Below the pieces are notes generated by a model. The model worked only from the letters and a program-made list of their open reading frames with translations, had not been told where the DNA came from and did not search any database. The position numbers and the translations under genes were made by a program. Below, one piece after another: positions 8,412 to 14,149 of a stretch of DNA of 14,240 bases. Source of the stretch: Candidatus Methanoperedens sp. (GTDB taxonomy: Archaea > Halobacteriota > Methanosarcinia > Methanosarcinales > Methanoperedenaceae); the NCBI GenBank assembly GCA_027460605.1, contig JAPZAN010000042.1, positions 1 to 14,240 on the forward strand, in the 5' to 3' direction. Positions within the stretch are counted from its first letter, which is position 1. Each line of letters opens with the position of its first letter.

Positions 8412-8415
8412 TGAT

Positions 8416-9456
8416 CTAAACGACCTCGCAGCCCGCGACAAGCCTCTGCTTTGGATTATTGAGCTGGACAATCAAAAACCTGTCACTTCTGCTGTATGCG
8501 ATATCTTTCTGTGTCGTCATGGTGACATTACACTCAGAACCCGGAGGCGCCTGTGTCACGTCCTTTCCACCTATTGCCATACTGCTGATGGTCGCGGGCA
8601 TGTCCTGAAGTCCTGCGAAGAGATGAACCGCATCGCCCACGCCCATACCAGGCGTGAATTTGGTGAGGCGGCATTTGAGATTCAATTTTGATGATACCTC
8701 TTCTTTATGTGAAATTATGTATCCCCTGTCGAAGTCTTTTGACTGTATTCCTTTTAGCGCAAGTCCCACCCTTGTGCCTGCGGGCGCGGTTTTCATGTCC
8801 ACGTCATTACTCTGGATTGAGCGTATCTCTGTGGGAATGTTAATCGGAAAAGTGGTCAGGCTATCATGTACTTTGAGAGTTCCCTGTGTCACAACCCCAA
8901 GCACCACGCATCCCATGCCTGTGACATTAAAGAAATGATCCACCATGACGCGCTGGGGCAAGTCGTTCTTCAGGGCATTTGCAGCCCTCGTTTCCTCGCC
9001 GAAAGCAAAGAGCTTCTCCTTGAGGTTTTCCAGTCCTTCAAAGGTGGTGGTTGATATCGCTATCGATTCCCATTTCTCAAGGTTCGTCCCTCTGGCGATG
9101 GCTTTTATTTTTTCAGATAATTCAGCAATAGCCGTGGGATTTGATTTATCCGACATTGTGATGACAAAAAGCCCGCGTTTATTCCCGAGCAAATCGAGCG
9201 CAATGATACATTCGCCGACCTGCGCATTAAGACCGCTTGAGGGGACGCAGACAAGGGCTATATCCGAGAGGTTTATTGCCTGGATTAGCGATTTTAATGA
9301 TGCCGGATAGCCGTTTGCGTCCACGAATGAATATATCCTGTCACCTTTTACGAAATTATAAAGCGTGATGTCCGACTCTGTGCCCTTCTTCCCCAGGTTT
9401 GCTGCAAGACTTGTCCTGCCTGATTTTTCGCTGCCTATGATTGCTACGTTTGCCAT
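8416..9456 (-). CDS. SelB-like EF-Tu-family protein with degenerate GTPase motifs (aSelBL type)
   Basis: A translational-GTPase relative of 346 aa. Residues 1-155 correspond to the G domain, 168-260 to EF-Tu domain 2 (VTGMGCVVLGVVTQGTLKVHDSL) and 265-346 to domain 3. The SelB-specific C-terminal mRNA-binding domain is absent. The nucleotide motifs are eroded: the P-loop reads GSEKSGRTS (8-16) with Arg in place of the invariant Lys, G3 is DANGY rather than DxPGH, and NKxD is replaced near 101-106 by MSDKSN. These features match the archaeal SelB-like (aSelBL) family, described in archaea with and without selenocysteine or pyrrolysine and of unknown role. The gene heads a minus-strand run with the phosphatase and nadK. 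AGGG lies about 7 bases before the ATG. The family call is good, the function is open. Confidence 0.8.
   Translation of the reverse strand: MANVAIIGSEKSGRTSLAANLGKKGTESDITLYNFVKGDRIYSFVDANGYPASLKSLIQAINLSDIALVCVPSSGLNAQVGECIIALDLLGNKRGLFVITMSDKSNPTAIAELSEKIKAIARGTNLEKWESIAISTTTFEGLENLKEKLFAFGEETRAANALKNDLPQRVMVDHFFNVTGMGCVVLGVVTQGTLKVHDSLTTFPINIPTEIRSIQSNDVDMKTAPAGTRVGLALKGIQSKDFDRGYIISHKEEVSSKLNLKCRLTKFTPGMGVGDAVHLFAGLQDMPATISSMAIGGKDVTQAPPGSECNVTMTTQKDIAYSRSDRFLIVQLNNPKQRLVAGCEVV
8423..8427 (-). promoter_or_regulatory. Ribosome-binding site that sets the phosphatase start
   Basis: GAGGT on the minus strand lies 11 bases before the ATG at 8411, inside the last codons of the SelB-like gene. 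The same 11-base spacing is seen at nadK, which supports the shorter start. Confidence 0.5.
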
Positions 9457-9491
9457 AATAATCCCTGTTATAATTAGTCTCTAGATATATG

Positions 9492-9500
9492 AAATTATAT
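9492..9500 (-). promoter_or_regulatory. Probable TATA box of the SelB-like gene
   Basis: ATATAATTT on the minus strand is centred about 40 bases before the ATG at 9456, giving a predicted leader of about 15 bases with the AGGG site in it. A second A/T stretch at 9483-9490 is an alternative. The 109-base gap 9457-9565 holds this promoter and the divergent one for the cysteine desulfurase-like gene, and nothing else that I can see. Confidence 0.4.
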
Positions 9501-9530
9501 GAAATTGGCGAAAGGTTCTCATTAACCAAA

Positions 9531-9538
9531 ATTTATAT
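9531..9538 (+). promoter_or_regulatory. TATA box of the cysteine desulfurase-like gene
   Basis: ATTTATAT with an A-rich, BRE-like ACCAAA just upstream is centred about 31 bases before the ATG at 9566. The expected transcript start is within about 5 bases of the ATG, and no ribosome-binding site precedes it, so the mRNA is probably leaderless. Confidence 0.55.
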
Positions 9539-9565
9539 CACATCTCAACTACTTTTGTAACCATA

Positions 9566-10798
9566 ATGGACATCCAAAAAATCCGCTCCGATTTCCCTGC
9601 GCTCTGGAAGAAATGGAATGGCAAGTACCCTATCTATTTCGACAACGCCTGCATGACCCTGAAACCAAAGCAGGTCATGGATGCAATGGACGAATACTAC
9701 AACGAGTATCCCGTATGCGGCGGTCGTTCCATACACAAGATGGCAAAGAAAGTGGACGAGAAAGTGACAGAGGCGCGGGAGAAAATCCAGAAGTTCCTGG
9801 GCGCATCATGCCCAGAGGAAATAATCTTCACGCGGAATACTACCGAGGGATTGAATCTCGTTGCCAATTCGCTTGAGATTAATAAAGGGGACATAGTTCT
9901 CACAACCGATAGGGAACATAACTCAAACCTCATACCCTGGCAGATACAGGCTCACAAGCGCGGGATTAAGCACATGATTGTTTACTCAAATCCCGATAAT
10001 ACCTTTAACATTCCCCGGTTCGAGGAAATAATGAGCAAGAACAGGAACGTGCGGCTTGTGAGCATGGTTCATACAGCGAACCTTGACGGCTATACCATAC
10101 CTGCAAAGGAGATTATCAAAATCGCCCACGACCACGGCGCGCTTGTAATGCTGGACGGCGCCCAGAGCGCGCCGCACAAACCTGTGGATGTGAAGGCGCT
10201 TGATGTTGATTTCTTCGCGCTTTCCGTGCACAAAATGGCGGGGCCAACGGGTATGGGCGTGCTATACGGGAAACACGACTTACTTTCTGAGCTTGCGCCT
10301 TTCATCGTTGGCGGGGATACGGTTAGCGATACCACGTACGATGGTGCAAAATTCCTTCCTCCGCCTGAGAAATTCGAGGCAGGGCTTCAGAACTATGCAG
10401 GCATAATCGGCTCTGGCGCGGCTGTGGATTACCTGAACAATATCGGGCTATCGAATATTGAGGAGCATGAAAAGCGGCTGAATACGATTATTACCAACGG
10501 GATAAAGGACATGCCCGGGCTGAAAATCATAGGCCCGCAGGAACCGGGCTTGAGGGGGGGCATCATCGCTTTTACAGTCGAACTTCCAAAGGGCGGGGAT
10601 GCCCATGATATAGCGCTGGTGCTTGACGAGACCGAGAACATCGAGGTGCGCTCAGGTGCGTTCTGCGTGCATTCGTGGTTCAATTACCGAAAGTGTGAGG
10701 CTGCGGTGCGGGCTTCGCTTTATTTGTATAATACAGAGGAAGAGGCACGGAAGTTCATTGATGTACTGGGGAAGACGATTGGGTTGTTTAATCCGTGA
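9566..10798 (+). CDS. Class V aminotransferase, cysteine desulfurase (SufS/CsdA-like)
   Basis: PLP enzyme likely to release sulfur from cysteine for Fe-S clusters or other thio-cofactors. Key residues are His118 (EHNSN, stacking on PLP), Asp197 in DGAQSAPH, the Schiff-base Lys223 in SVHKMAGPTGMGVLYG, and the persulfide Cys367 in VRSGAFCVHSWFNYRKCE. At 410 aa the length fits SufS. Unusual points are FDNACMTLKP near the N-terminus, where SufS usually has DNAATSQKP, the segment YPVCGGRSIH where NxHRGxH is usual, and a second Cys (377) ten residues after the catalytic one. No SufB/SufC/IscU partner lies in the window, so the sulfur acceptor is unknown. Many methanogens lack a canonical cysteine desulfurase, so another sulfur-lyase activity is possible. 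It is divergent from the SelB-like gene and convergent with the small membrane protein gene. Confidence 0.83.
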   Translation: MDIQKIRSDFPALWKKWNGKYPIYFDNACMTLKPKQVMDAMDEYYNEYPVCGGRSIHKMAKKVDEKVTEAREKIQKFLGASCPEEIIFTRNTTEGLNLVANSLEINKGDIVLTTDREHNSNLIPWQIQAHKRGIKHMIVYSNPDNTFNIPRFEEIMSKNRNVRLVSMVHTANLDGYTIPAKEIIKIAHDHGALVMLDGAQSAPHKPVDVKALDVDFFALSVHKMAGPTGMGVLYGKHDLLSELAPFIVGGDTVSDTTYDGAKFLPPPEKFEAGLQNYAGIIGSGAAVDYLNNIGLSNIEEHEKRLNTIITNGIKDMPGLKIIGPQEPGLRGGIIAFTVELPKGGDAHDIALVLDETENIEVRSGAFCVHSWFNYRKCEAAVRASLYLYNTEEEARKFIDVLGKTIGLFNP

Positions 10799-10810
10799 AA
10801 ATAACGATTA

Positions 10811-10819
10811 ACTTTTTTA
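10811..10819 (+). terminator. T-run terminator after the cysteine desulfurase-like gene
   Basis: Six Ts (10813-10818) lie 15 bases after the stop, in the 32-base gap to the convergent membrane-protein gene. This fits archaeal T-tract termination. There is no clear hairpin. Confidence 0.4.
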
Positions 10820-10830
10820 CCGGATAGGCA

Positions 10831-11241
10831 CTAAACCCGGGTTTTGCTGATACCAAAATTATTAAATTCACCGTGGTACTTCTTTTTGAGTTTAGTCAAT
10901 ATTTTATACCACTCGAAGAGAAACAGTACTAATCCCGAAAATGCTATGAGTTCAAACAATTCATAACTGGTAGAATCCGGTGCAAAGCCCTCTAAACCTT
11001 CAAACAATTCATGAGAAAGCATAAAAAACCCTGTAATGATTATAAATATGCTGCTTCGGATGAAACTTCCTTTTTGCGAAATTATTTCATCCGCATTCAA
11101 TGCTTCTTTTTGCAGGAATCTCCATGTCAGGGCTATCTGGATACCAAGATAAACCGTGAACAAGGAGAGTATTATTATAAGTGCTTGAATAATTTTAAAT
11201 AAAGTATAATCGTCAATAATGCTTCCTAACAATCTATCCAT
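10831..11241 (-). CDS. Small three-helix membrane protein of unknown function
   Basis: I do not recognise a family. The 136-aa product has three hydrophobic segments: about 18-38 (IIQALIIILSLFTVYLGIQI), 64-82 (SIFIIITGFFMLSHELF) and 93-110 (LFELIAFSGLVLFLFEWYKI). It ends in a basic tail (LTKLKKKYHGEFNN), which by the positive-inside rule should be cytoplasmic. The second and third helices carry conserved-looking acidic residues (HELFEGLEG, ELFEL). The sequence is clearly more AT-rich than its neighbours. The gene is transcribed alone: it is convergent with the cysteine desulfurase-like gene and divergent from pantoate kinase. A TATA box 26 bases before the ATG and the lack of a ribosome-binding site point to a leaderless mRNA, and that promoter fit is the main support for the gene being real. 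Confidence 0.7.
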   Translation of the reverse strand: MDRLLGSIIDDYTLFKIIQALIIILSLFTVYLGIQIALTWRFLQKEALNADEIISQKGSFIRSSIFIIITGFFMLSHELFEGLEGFAPDSTSYELFELIAFSGLVLFLFEWYKILTKLKKKYHGEFNNFGISKTRV

Positions 11242-11263
11242 GGAAATAGTTATGTTTTTACTT

Positions 11264-11271
11264 ATTTATAA
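11264..11271 (-). promoter_or_regulatory. TATA box of the small membrane protein gene
   Basis: TTATAAAT on the minus strand is centred 26 bases before the ATG at 11241, so transcription should begin at or beside the start codon. The remaining 11272-11349 of this divergent gap shows nothing else I can support. Confidence 0.6.
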
Positions 11272-11349
11272 TAGTTATGTAAGGCTGCGGGATTGATTTG
11301 AATGAAATGGAATAGCTATGAGAATTAATCATTGAATCTTACATATTAG

Positions 11350-11359
11350 CTTATTTAAT
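11350..11359 (+). promoter_or_regulatory. TATA box of the pantoate kinase operon
   Basis: CTTATTTAAT is centred 26 bases before the ATG at 11381, and no ribosome-binding site lies between, so the operon mRNA is probably leaderless. Confidence 0.55.
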
Positions 11360-11380
11360 CCGTAGCAAATAAAAGCACCA

Positions 11381-12226
11381 ATGGAACAGAAAACTGGACA
11401 GGCATTCGCCCCCGCACATATCTCAGGCATTTTCATAATCGACATAAAGAAAGACCCCGCACATTCAGGCTCGATGGGCGCCGGCATCTGCCTTGAAGAC
11501 GGCGCCGTAACAAAAGTAAGCGCCGCAAAAGAAACAACTGTAAGAATCAACGGCGCCGTAGCAGAAGCACCCACAACGCTCACAGCCATCAAGCTCCTGA
11601 CCTCGCAGCCTGTCCTTGTAGAAACCACGCTCCGCGTGCCCGTGGGCGCCGGGTTCGGAGCAAGCGGCGCCGGGGCATTGAGCGCGGCGCTGGCATTGAA
11701 CGAAGCGCTTTCCCTGAATTTGACCTTGAAAGAACTGGCAAAAGCTGCGCATGTCGCAGAAGTCATGAACAGGACAGGGCTTGGCGATGTCACAGGGCAG
11801 ACATTCGGCGGCATCGTCATCAGGAAAAAGGCAGGCGCGCCTTTTACCGTAGCTATCGACAAGCTCCCATGCAGGAATGAAATGATTTCCTGGGTGAGCT
11901 TTGGCGGGATTTCCACAAAATCGGTTCTATCAGATGACCTGAAAAAGAAGAGCATCAATAAAACAGGGCGCTTAAGGCTCAAGGAACTCCTGAAAAAACC
12001 CACACTTCATAACTTTTTCCACCAGTCCTCTGCATTCGCAAAAGAAATCGAACTCATGAGTCCGCAGGTAAAAGATGCAATAGAGGCTGTCGAATCTGCG
12101 GGTGGTCTTGCGAGCCAGACGATGCTGGGAAATACGGTTTTTGCCATAAACGATGGCGGGGCACTCTCGGAATTCGGGGAAGTACATGAAAGCAGGATAA
12201 GTAATGCAGGAGCACATTTGTTATGA
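11381..12226 (+). CDS. Pantoate kinase (archaeal CoA biosynthesis, GHMP family)
   Basis: Phosphorylates pantoate to 4-phosphopantoate, the step archaea use in place of the bacterial order of condensation followed by phosphorylation. The protein is a GHMP-superfamily kinase: an N-terminal APAHISGIF block, the ATP loop PVGAGFGASGAG (87-98), and GLGDVTGQTFGG (133-144), a further conserved kinase motif. At 281 aa it is normal for the family. It shares a 4-base ATGA overlap with the next gene, the enzyme of the following step, so the pair is translationally coupled. In Thermococcus, pantoate kinase is the CoA-inhibited step; whether that applies here is not visible. The local sequence is rich in GGCGCC because of Gly-Ala codon pairs. 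Confidence 0.92.
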   Translation: MEQKTGQAFAPAHISGIFIIDIKKDPAHSGSMGAGICLEDGAVTKVSAAKETTVRINGAVAEAPTTLTAIKLLTSQPVLVETTLRVPVGAGFGASGAGALSAALALNEALSLNLTLKELAKAAHVAEVMNRTGLGDVTGQTFGGIVIRKKAGAPFTVAIDKLPCRNEMISWVSFGGISTKSVLSDDLKKKSINKTGRLRLKELLKKPTLHNFFHQSSAFAKEIELMSPQVKDAIEAVESAGGLASQTMLGNTVFAINDGGALSEFGEVHESRISNAGAHLL

Positions 12227-12981
12227 TTCCGAAAAACCATCCCAGATATGAATCCCTGATGACGAGGGAACTGATAGTCGAAGGCGTTGAAAAAGGCATA
12301 ACGAGCATGCACGGGCTGATTGCCCAGGGGCGCGGCGAGGCATTTGATTACTTAATCGGGGAAAAGACCACCGAAAGCGCTTTGATGGCTGAAAAAGTGG
12401 CGGCAGCGGCGCTGCTTCTTGCAAAAAAGCCTGTCATCTCGGTCAATGGGAATGTTGCAGCCCTTGTGCCCAGTGAAATCATAAAACTGAGCGGGCTTGT
12501 CAATGCTCAGCTTGAGGTCAATCTATTCCACAGGACAGAAGAAAGAGTGAATAAGATAATACAGCATCTGCGCTCACTCGGTGCAAAAAATTTATGCACA
12601 AAAAGCGATGCCCTGATACCCGGTCTTGAACATGATAGGGGGAAAGTGGATAGTTCCGGCATCTTCAGTGCCGATGTGGTACTTGTTCCTCTTGAAGACG
12701 GGGACAGGTGCAAAGCCCTTGTGGATTTGGGTAAAACCGTAATTGCCATCGACCTGAATCCGCTCTCAAGGACGGCGCAGTGTGCAACAATAACAATCGT
12801 TGACAATATTACCCGCGCTGTACCGAACATATCCAAATTCGCAGAAAAACATAAAAACAGAAATGAAAAAGAACTGCAAAAATTGGTTAAGGAATTCGAT
12901 AATAAGAAAAACTTAGCTAATTCGCTGCTGTGGACTGAACCCCATTTTGTGTACAACCAGTTAAGAAACTTTCCTATTTAA
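12223..12981 (+). CDS. 4-phosphopantoate--beta-alanine ligase (phosphopantothenate synthetase), C-terminus rewritten by an IS remnant
   Basis: Joins 4-phosphopantoate and beta-alanine with ATP to give 4-phosphopantothenate, the second archaeal CoA step. It belongs to the archaeal family formerly called DUF137. Recognisable blocks are the N-terminal IPKNHPRYESLMTRE, QGRGEAFDYLIGE, SVNGNVAALVP, NLFHRTEER, DALIPGLEHDRG, ADVVLVPLEDGDR and NPLSRTAQCATITIVDNI. At 252 aa it is near the usual size. Its start overlaps the pantoate kinase stop. The odd part is the end: from codon 237 (base 12931) the DNA matches the terminus of an IS3-like remnant that recurs at 13772. The last 16 residues (WTEPHFVYNQLRNFPI) therefore appear to be IS-derived and to replace the native tail. 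All catalytic blocks lie before that point, so the enzyme is probably functional. Confidence 0.9.
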   Translation: MIPKNHPRYESLMTRELIVEGVEKGITSMHGLIAQGRGEAFDYLIGEKTTESALMAEKVAAAALLLAKKPVISVNGNVAALVPSEIIKLSGLVNAQLEVNLFHRTEERVNKIIQHLRSLGAKNLCTKSDALIPGLEHDRGKVDSSGIFSADVVLVPLEDGDRCKALVDLGKTVIAIDLNPLSRTAQCATITIVDNITRAVPNISKFAEKHKNRNEKELQKLVKEFDNKKNLANSLLWTEPHFVYNQLRNFPI

Positions 12982-13034
12982 AACCTCCTTTCAGATTTTT
13001 TCAAATTCTTCAGTAGTTACATACCCGATAGATG
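12931..13034. repeat. Direct repeat copy 1: 3' end of an IS3-like element
   Basis: About 104 bases are repeated at 13772-13874 in the same orientation, with roughly 11 mismatches and one single-base gap by eye (near 88%). The outer end, TGGACTGAACCCCATTTTG, looks like the terminal inverted repeat of IS3-family elements, which typically start TG and have a CCCATTTTG-like core. The element end overlaps the last 51 bases of the CoA ligase gene. Confidence 0.8.
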
Positions 13035-13080
13035 CATGTAAAGTTGTGCGGAGGGTGCCCTGCGATCGTGCACACTTCAT
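12991..13080 (-). pseudogene. IS3-family transposase, C-terminal remnant (copy 1)
   Basis: On the minus strand a short frame reads ...LHASIGYVTTEEFEKI and stops. This corresponds to the C-terminal HSSxGYxTPEEF signature of IS3-type (rve integrase core) transposases. Compared with copy 2, one extra A in the run after GAATTT shifts the frame and gives an early stop. About 29 codons remain and none of the catalytic DDE region, so it is dead. Upstream of about 13080 the similarity is lost, and the hypothetical gene's tail begins at 13096. Confidence 0.7.
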
Positions 13081-13095
13081 ATCATGCGCCCGCCT

Positions 13096-13305
13096 TCAAT
13101 ATCTATACCAGTAGTACCATCTCCATGTGGTCTGCTGCTGGTTGGATGCGCTGAGATATTTATTTATTTCTTCTATGCTATTCCTTATTCGTTCCCTATT
13201 GGTTTCGAGTCTTGTGATAGTATTGCTTGCCCAATATTTTGTATCACCACTATCAAGCACATTGTTTTGAAGTTGAAGTGGAGTCAAGCGCTGCCCTATT
13301 CGCAT
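13096..13305 (-). pseudogene. Out-of-frame C-terminal extension of the pilin-like hypothetical gene (candidate)
   Basis: A second frame overlaps the last 53 bases of the hypothetical gene and stays open for 69 codons. Its content looks protein-like: a charged helical stretch (ITRLETNRERIRNSIEEINK) and then an aromatic end (TTWRWYYWYRY). It lacks its own ribosome-binding site, and its frame is closed by a TAG just upstream at about 13317. The simplest reading is that a single-base change near 13253-13317 split one longer gene. Alternatives are a real programmed shift, a sequencing error, or chance. Together with copy 1 of the IS remnant it accounts for the 271-base gap 12982-13252, where I see no intact gene. 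Confidence 0.4.
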
Positions 13306-13768
13306 AGAGATAATCTAATTCTTCTTGACAGACACTGGTTGAATTGGTTTTTGATTTGATTGCATTACTGCATTTCTGATTCAATTCATTTGCTATTGTC
13401 CATAGTGATGGTGTCTTTTCTACGGGCACATCATTGCCGCCCATACCGAATACGAATGCAGCAATTACTGCCGCCAGTATGACAGTGATCGCTACCATTA
13501 AAACAACATTTGCTACACTGGGTTTGGGGGGTGTCTTTGCCTGCTCCCCTTCCTTTTCTTCAGCCCTGAGCCCAACATCCTGCATAAGCTCTTTCTCAGT
13601 TATCAGATTCTTAAGTCCATCAGCCTCGGCTTTATATCTCCCAGATAACTCACTGTATTTAGCCTCGGTAATCTCGCCCTGTACAAATTTCTCATCCAGT
13701 TTCTCAAGAAGCTCGTTTATTTTACTGAGCCTCTCCTTTTGCTTCTTTATTTCATCTGTTTCGCTCAT
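13253..13768 (-). CDS. Hypothetical single-pass membrane protein: helical charged N-terminus plus pilin-like hydrophobic segment
   Basis: No family is recognised with confidence. Residues 1-75 are charged and helical, with a heptad-like stretch and a short-helix pattern KLDEKFVQGEITEAKYSEL (SHOCT-like: leucine, then GEIT, then a helix). Residues 76-84 are a Pro/Lys linker. Residues 85-108 are one hydrophobic helix (VLMVAITVILAAVIAAF) that strongly resembles the N-terminal core of archaeal type IV pilins. Residues 110-171 are a small probably external part with Cys133, Cys147 and Cys170. I start at the ATG at 13768 (MSETDEIKK); the reading from 13786 would begin inside the IS end. The frame may be truncated (see 13096-13305). 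The gene lies between two direct IS remnants and is more AT-rich than the housekeeping genes, which suggests acquired DNA. Confidence 0.65.
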   Translation of the reverse strand: MSETDEIKKQKERLSKINELLEKLDEKFVQGEITEAKYSELSGRYKAEADGLKNLITEKELMQDVGLRAEEKEGEQAKTPPKPSVANVVLMVAITVILAAVIAAFVFGMGGNDVPVEKTPSLWTIANELNQKCSNAIKSKTNSTSVCQEELDYLYANRAALDSTSTSKQCA

Positions 13769-13771
13769 AAT

Positions 13772-13874
13772 TGGACTGAATCCCATTTTGCGTACAACCA
13801 GTTAAGAAACTTCACTATTTAAAACCTCCCATCAGACTTTTCAAATTCTTCAGGAGTGGCATACCCGATGGATG
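13772..13874. repeat. Direct repeat copy 2: 3' end of an IS3-like element
   Basis: Partner of 12931-13034 in the same orientation. The IS terminus TGGACTGAATCCCATTTTG begins 4 bases upstream of the hypothetical gene's ATG (minus strand), so this remnant forms the 5' flank of that gene. Confidence 0.8.
13814..13826 (-). promoter_or_regulatory. Possible IS-borne TATA box for the hypothetical gene
   Basis: GGTTTTAAATAGT on the minus strand, at the end of the transposase remnant, is centred about 52 bases before the ATG at 13768. Transcription from it would begin near 13795, inside the IS end. There is no strong ribosome-binding site; GGGA within the IS end is the best candidate. This is weak support. 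Confidence 0.25.
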
Positions 13875-13963
13875 AATGAACACCGTTTTCTCGACATACC
13901 TGTGCTGCCTTTTCCGTTCTCGATTTCACGAAGAATTGATTTTTTTGATTTCTTCTCATCCAT
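13819..13963 (-). pseudogene. IS3-family transposase remnant (copy 2)
   Basis: On the minus strand the frame ending at 13819 reads CRENGVHSSIGYATPEEFEK and then SDGRF stop, the clear C-terminal signature of an IS3-type transposase. A different frame, starting with ATG at 13963, reads MDEKKSKKSILREIENGKG, which could be the start of the element's first open frame (a helix-turn-helix protein) joined to the C-terminus by a large internal deletion. That second part is a guess. No DDE catalytic region survives. The remnant lies within 18 bases of the 3' end of the tRNA-Arg gene. Confidence 0.6.
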
Positions 13964-13980
13964 CCTGATTTTATATTAAA

Positions 13981-14055
13981 CGGGCGCGGAGGGATTCGAA
14001 CCCCCGATCTACAGCTTAGGAGGCTGCCGCTATATCCGGACTAGGCCACGCGCCC
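13981..14055 (-). tRNA. tRNA-Arg (anticodon CCT)
   Basis: On the minus strand a 7-bp acceptor stem (GGGCGCG with CGCGCCC) is followed by a D arm containing AGTCCGG, an anticodon stem GCAGC/GCTGT around the loop CTCCTAA (anticodon CCT, reading AGG), and a T arm with GGTTCGAATCC. The discriminator is G and CCA is not encoded, as is common in archaea. There is no intron. The D stem is poor: only the outer two pairs of GCCT/TAGC form. A likely TATA region (GATAAATTAAAG) lies near 14086-14097. Confidence 0.9.
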
Positions 14056-14119
14056 TCAGGGTTGTTCCTAAATATCAGTGTGTGGACTTTAATTTATCGC
14101 CTAAAAGAAAGAAAGGGTT

Positions 14120-14129
14120 AAGTATATTT
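14120..14129 (+). promoter_or_regulatory. TATA box of tRNA-Tyr
   Basis: AAGTATATTT is centred about 25 bases before the tRNA 5' end at 14150, the usual archaeal distance. Confidence 0.55.
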
Positions 14130-14149
14130 GTGCTTATTCAAAGGCAATC

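Noticed and set aside
11477..11671. Five GGCGCC palindromes within 195 bases of the pantoate kinase gene
   Set aside because: They encode Gly-Ala codon pairs or fall in similar codon contexts, and the same hexamer occurs in other genes of the window; no regular spacing.
13040..13060. Short match (GCGGAGGG) to the 3' part of the tRNA-Arg gene as a possible attachment site
   Set aside because: Only about 8 bases match, there is no integrase gene, and no longer copy of the tRNA end was seen elsewhere in the window.
13084..13359. Plus-strand 91-codon frame opposite the hypothetical gene
   Set aside because: It lies across the IS remnant edge and antisense to a better-supported gene, with no promoter or ribosome-binding site and no family signal.
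12931..13874. CRISPR-like or other short-repeat array
   Set aside because: There are only two copies, about 104 bases long and 841 bases apart, and they encode a transposase C-terminus.
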